This document shows, piece by piece, positions 60,168 to 64,000 of a stretch of DNA of 64,000 nucleotides. Positions within the stretch are counted from its first letter, which is position 1; each line of letters opens with the position of its first letter. The DNA is taken from positions 175,529,741-175,593,740 of the forward strand of contig CM041465.1 in the NCBI GenBank assembly GCA_023213395.1. The letters run 5' to 3'. Source of the stretch: Cycas panzhihuaensis (Eukaryota; Cycadophyta). The notes below the pieces were generated by a model. The model worked only from the letters and a program-made list of their open reading frames with translations, searched no databases and was not told the origin of the DNA. The position numbers and the translations under genes were made by a program.

Positions 60168-60605
60168 GTTAAGGTAAGTTGAGTTAGTTTTATTTGAGTT
60201 AAGTGAATATTATTTTATTATTAATTTGAATTCAGGGGTTGGGGAGTTTCCCTTCTCCCCCAAAACTATTTATTATGGGGTGTACAACCCTGGTGTCTTT
60301 AGACACCGCCTACCTTTGAGGAGATTTGTAATGCTCATTATTGCTACAATGGATTGAACAACAAGGCTTTCATGTTCTTTATGCTATTGTGATTGTGACA
60401 CATTGATGTATTGATGCAATACTGGTTTATGGTTATTTGATATATGTTCTGACCTGTTCTCCTACTAGTTTATATTCCTTCATTGGTATCAGAGCACTTT
60501 GGCTCCATATTTTTTCCATCATTTGGTATCAGAGCATAGTCCTACAAATATTATTATTCCATCATTTGGTATCAGAGCATAATCCTACAAACATTATTTC
60601 CATCA
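60076..60605 (+). repeat. Element D 3' LTR (530 bp)
   Basis: It begins TGTTGGAGTGTAATTGC after the purine tract and ends TTATTTCCATCA, followed by ATTCC. It holds the three TGGTATCAGAGC copies at 60484, 60524 and 60567. Confidence 0.94.
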
Positions 60606-61909
60606 ATTCCAAGATTAAGGAAAACATATTGTATGATGTACATGCCTCTCCAATAGCAAGCCATTCTAGATTCTTAGAGTTACCAATGGATTAAGCAATC
60701 CTTCTATTGGAATGGGCTCAACCAAGATACTAAAAGATGGGTTGCAGCTTGTGAAGTGTGCCAACGACAAAAGGGTGAAATGAGTAAGATGCCTGGTCTA
60801 TTGCATCCACTCCCTATACCAAATCAAAGATGGGAAGAAATATCCATGGACTTCATCATAGGATTACCAAAATCAGATGGGAGGGATATGATTCTTATAG
60901 TTGTTGATAGATTAACAAAGTATGCTTATTTTTGTGGAATCCAATCTACTTATAAGGCAAAACAAATTGCCGAGGTTTTCTTAAAAGAGATACATCAACT
61001 CCATGGAATGTCTAAGAAGATTGTTAGTGATGGAGACCTAAAGTTCACAAGCATTTTCTAGACTGAACTCTTCCAAGCCTTAGGTACCAAGCTAACAATA
61101 AGCATAGCATACCACCCACAAACAGATGGACAAATAGAGGTGGTTAACAAATGTTTATAAGGATATCTCTGATGCTATGTGTTAGATAAAAAAAATCAAT
61201 GGCATCATTGGCTTCCCATGGCAGAATGGTGGTATAATACTACTTACCATATGGCAACAAAAACAACTCCCTTCCACGCATTATACAGGTATGAACCACC
61301 ATCTATTAAGAACTACAGCATAGAGAATTCTAGATTTCAAGCAGTAGAGGAGCATCTACAATAAACCGCAGAGACACTCAAGATATTGAAGGAAAACCTT
61401 AACTTAGATCAGAACTGAATGAAATAACAAGCATATAAATGAAGAAGTGAAAGAGAGTTTCAAGTAGGAGATTGGGTTTACTTGCGCTTGCAACCATATA
61501 AGCAAACTTCACTTAAAAGAGAGGGTAAACACAAGTTGGAGCCAAGGTTTCATGGACCTTATAAAATCCTTAAACGAGTGGGGGAAGTGGCTTATGCCTT
61601 GGAGTTACCCATAACAACTAAAATCCATAATGTTTTCCATGTATCTTGTCTTAAAAGGGTAATTAGACAGTAAGTTCTGGCACAAATAGAATTGCCAATA
61701 TTGGATAATAAAGGGAGGATTCAACTAATACCTGAATGAATTTTGGAGGAAAGGGTTAGGCATTTGCGCTCTTGACACATCAAAGAGTATCTCATCAAAT
61801 GGAAGCAGTTGCCAAATGACGATTCAACTTCAGAAAGTGAGTAATTTATTCAAGAGCATCCAAGGCTAGTCAAGCTTTGAGGGTAAAGATTTTCAAAACG
61901 GGAGGAACT
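60606..61909 (+). pseudogene. gypsy-C integrase and chromodomain
   Basis: The reading continues across element D in phase. A frameshift near 60690 precedes the zinc finger (VAACEVCQRQKGE near 60745). The integrase core shows [35 protein letters not shown] and AEWWYNTTYH (60756-61300). GDWVYLRLQPYKQ starts the C-terminal part (61470-61670), and a chromodomain (about 61735-61860) keeps EYLIKWKQLP. Its second aromatic (usually ATWE) is changed to STSES. Confidence 0.92.
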
Positions 61910-62216
61910 TATTAAGAACCCAACCCTTATCTCTCTTCTTCTCAAATCTTATATTTCTATTCTTGTCATTTATAAGTCCAAGAGATGGGTAATCTTAATA
62001 GCCCTATATATATGTGTATAATGTAGGAGTGAGGATCATTTGGAAGTATTATGATCTTATGTATTGGAGGTTGCCCCCTCGAAGAGGCCCATCGATACAT
62101 GTGATTATGGATGCTTTATACTCTTATATGTAATTTTAACTTTTGTGTTACCATATACAATTGGATTTTTCTCTTTTGATTTAGGTTCATTATAATTGGT
62201 GTAATGGTTCATTACA
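61910..62216 (+). repeat. gypsy-C 3' LTR (307 bp)
   Basis: It begins TATTAAGAACCCAACCC (TG changed to TA) and ends GGTTCATTACA. It lacks about ten bases relative to the 5' copy near ATTATCCCATATTC. Confidence 0.95.
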
Positions 62217-62274
62217 AATTACATGTATTAATTACATAATTAAAGACTCCTTGATAAAACATTACCCTTTAACA
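62217..62274 (-). repeat. copia-6 3' LTR, proximal part
   Basis: On the minus strand the LTR starts TGTTAAAGGGTAATG at 62274, just after the purine tract AAGAGAGGG (62275-62283), and is cut by gypsy-C; 62217-62221 is the duplicated target. It resumes at 50575. Confidence 0.78.
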
Positions 62275-62281
62275 CCCTCTC

Positions 62282-64000
62282 TTAATGTTTTATCTCTTTC
62301 AAACCTATCTTGTCTCTCAAAGACTCAAATTTTTCTTTTCCTAATGATTTGGTCAATAGATCTATGATTTGTTCTATAGTGGGATAATATTCCAGTTTGA
62401 TTTCTTTATTATGAACTTTTTCCATTGTAAAATGATGGTGGACTTCAATGTTCTTGGCTTTAGCATGGAGAATATGATTTTTAGTTAGCTTGATGGCATT
62501 GTGATTATCATAGTATACTGTTCTTGCTTTGTCTTGAGGTCAATTCAGGTCAATTAAGAGCTGCCTAAGCCAAACTACTTCATAGGTCATAGTTACTCCT
62601 GCTTTGTATTTTACTTTAGTTGAAGAGAGTGTGACAGTTGATTATTTTTTGCTGCACCATGAGATTGCGACCAATTCTAGAAAGAAACAATAGCCACTGG
62701 TTGACTTTCATAGATCTTTATCACCCCCCTAATTTGAATCACAATACTCAATGAGTTCTACTGATTCTTCCCTCGAGTAGATTAATTTAAATTCTATTGT
62801 TCCACCTAAATATCTCAATATTCTCTAGGCTACCTTCCAATGACTTATTCTAGGTTCTTATATGTACCTAGAGAGTACTTTGATAGAATAAAATATGCCA
62901 GGTCTAGTAGCTATAAGGTAGATCAAACTATCGACCAGTTGTTTATACAGGGTGACATCAATTGTTTGTTCCTTTTTAGCTGGTGCCAATTTGTAATTGA
63001 TCTCCATGGGTGCAACACATGGATTGTAGTTTGTCATTCCAAATTTTTTCAGCAGATCTTTTATATATTTACTTTGTGAGATGGAGATATATTCTTGCTA
63101 TTTATTTACTTCCAATCCCAAATAATAGTTTAGAAGACCAAGATCTATCATTTCAAATTTCTTTTGTAACTATCCTTTTATTTCTATGATTGACTTGTCA
63201 TCATTTCCTGTCAATATTATATCATCTACATAAACAATAATTATAGTGATTTGATTATATTTTTTCTTTGTATATATGTTGGAATCTGAGCTATGATACT
63301 AAAATCCATTATTACATAAATGTTGATCTAATTTGGTATACCAGGTATGAGGAGCTTGCTTCAGTCTATACAAACCCTTTTTTTAACTTACACACTAATT
63401 GTTCCTATCCTTTCCTCATATAACCATCATGTTGTTCCATGTATATGTCTTCTTCAAGATGACCATTTAAGAATGCACTCTTCATATCTAGTTAGAAAAT
63501 TTTTTAGTTGTATATTGCTACAAGAGCTATCATGGTTCTTACTGTGTTCAACTTAACCACAGGTCACAAGGTCTCTTCAAAGTCGATTCCAACTATTTGG
63601 GTATATCCTTTGGCTATATACTGAGCTTTATATTTTTTATTTTTAATGTTTCTATTTGCATGTTCTTTGATCTTATATACCCATCTGTAATTGACTATAG
63701 GTTTGTCTGGAGGAAGTTCTACTAGTTCCCAAGTCTAAATTTTGTCAATTGAATTTATTTCAGCGTCCATTGTTGCCTTCCATTGTGATTGTCCTTGAAC
63801 GTATTGAAATGATTGAGGTTCAACTCTGTTAAGCAAAAATTTTAATCTTTGACCTCTTATTTTGCGATCCAATATACTTCCCCCTTCTTCGATGGTTTTA
63901 ATGAACCATTTGGGCAGTTTCTTTTCATTTTTTGAATTATCCGTTATTTCCACAGGTTCCAAATGAGATTCTGCTTCCTGTGTTGTGTTTCCTTCTTCAC
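62282..64000 (-). pseudogene. copia-6 reverse transcriptase and RNase H, continuing past the window
   Basis: Read on the minus strand, the open frame 63962-63735 carries the pre-RT linker and the first RT residues (WKATMDAEINSIDKI). Then follow KSAFLNGHLEEDIYMEQ near 63450 and YVDD at 63221-63232. IDLGLLNYYLGLEV follows near 63135, then the RNase H segments AKNIEVHHHFTMEKV near 62440 and a well-kept C-terminus ending at the TAA 62284-62282. Stops and a few frame changes occur, but it is fresher than copia-1 to copia-5. Protease, integrase and the other LTR lie beyond 64000. Confidence 0.9.

Larger units (their letters stand above)
55075..60605 (+). mobile_element. Element D: non-autonomous copia-derived LTR element inside gypsy-C (5,531 bp)
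   Basis: The LTRs are 55075-55607 and 60076-60605. The target duplication ATTCC is perfect (55070-55074, 60606-60610). The purine tract AAGGGGGAGAA lies just before 60076. The only element gene left is a shortened copia-type gag (59343-60167); there is no protease, integrase or reverse transcriptase. A leader of about 3.7 kb includes a GC-rich, pyrimidine-rich block. Primer-binding sites are repeated at the LTR end. LTR similarity is high, so it is among the youngest insertions. Confidence 0.95.
50576..62216 (+). mobile_element. gypsy-C: chromodomain Ty3/gypsy split by element D
   Basis: The LTRs are 50576-50892 and 61910-62216. The target duplication is GATTA (50571-50575) and AATTA (62217-62221). 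The primer-binding site AGTGGTATCAGAG starts at 50893 and a purine-rich GGGAGGAACT tract precedes the 3' LTR. Without element D it is about 6.1 kb with gag, protease, reverse transcriptase, RNase H, integrase and chromodomain. It lies in the copia-6 LTR and is better preserved than gypsy-B. Confidence 0.95.

Overview
This window is plant nuclear DNA made almost entirely of nested LTR retrotransposons. It is A+T rich (roughly 70% by eye). It carries Ty1/copia and Ty3/gypsy gag-pol remains, primer-binding sites of the plant initiator-Met tRNA type (TGGTATCAGAGC), purine tracts and target-site duplications (TSDs). I see no free-standing cellular gene, tRNA, rRNA or CRISPR array. Most coding remains are broken by stops that look like CAA/CAG/CGA to TAA/TAG/TGA changes, as expected of old, methylated, silenced repeats. 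The species cannot be named from the sequence; a seed plant with a large repeat-rich genome fits best.

Layout. (1) 1-4445: start of a minus-strand gypsy element (gypsy-M) with one LTR, a primer site and a gag region doubled by a 1.74-kb tandem duplication. 4446-5948 is unassigned. (2) 5955-13108: complete degenerate copia-1 (+), sitting at the extreme 5' end of copia-2. (3) 13109-31137: copia-2 (+), split twice, by gypsy-A (15942-22670, TSD ATTTA) inside its integrase and by gypsy-B (23793-29545, TSD CCTTT) inside its reverse transcriptase. (4) 31138-32002, 35984-36299 and 48963-about 50090: three separated pieces of one older minus-strand copia (copia-5), pushed apart by later insertions. 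(5) 32003-35983: a complete 3,981-bp LTR element (244-bp LTRs, TSD AAATA) with no recognisable gag or pol. It carries a decayed copy of a host tandem-BRCT gene. (6) 36300-48962: copia-3 (+), whose 5' LTR is split by copia-4 (36709-43840, TSD TTTGA). (7) 50429-64000: minus-strand copia-6, running off the window. Its 3' LTR is split by gypsy-C (50576-62216), whose pol is split in turn by element D (55075-60605, TSD ATTCC).

Element D is a non-autonomous copia derivative. It has a shortened gag, no pol, a GC-rich foreign-looking leader block, and an LTR end containing repeated primer-binding sites about 41 bp apart.

The insertion order follows from what interrupts what. Copia-5 is older than copia-3 and the BRCT element; copia-3 is older than copia-4; copia-2 is older than copia-1, gypsy-A and gypsy-B; copia-6 is older than gypsy-C, which is older than element D. 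The best candidates for something undescribed are the LTR element that captured a BRCT gene, the multiplied primer-binding sites of element D, and a leader block shared between a copia element (copia-3) and a gypsy element (gypsy-C).
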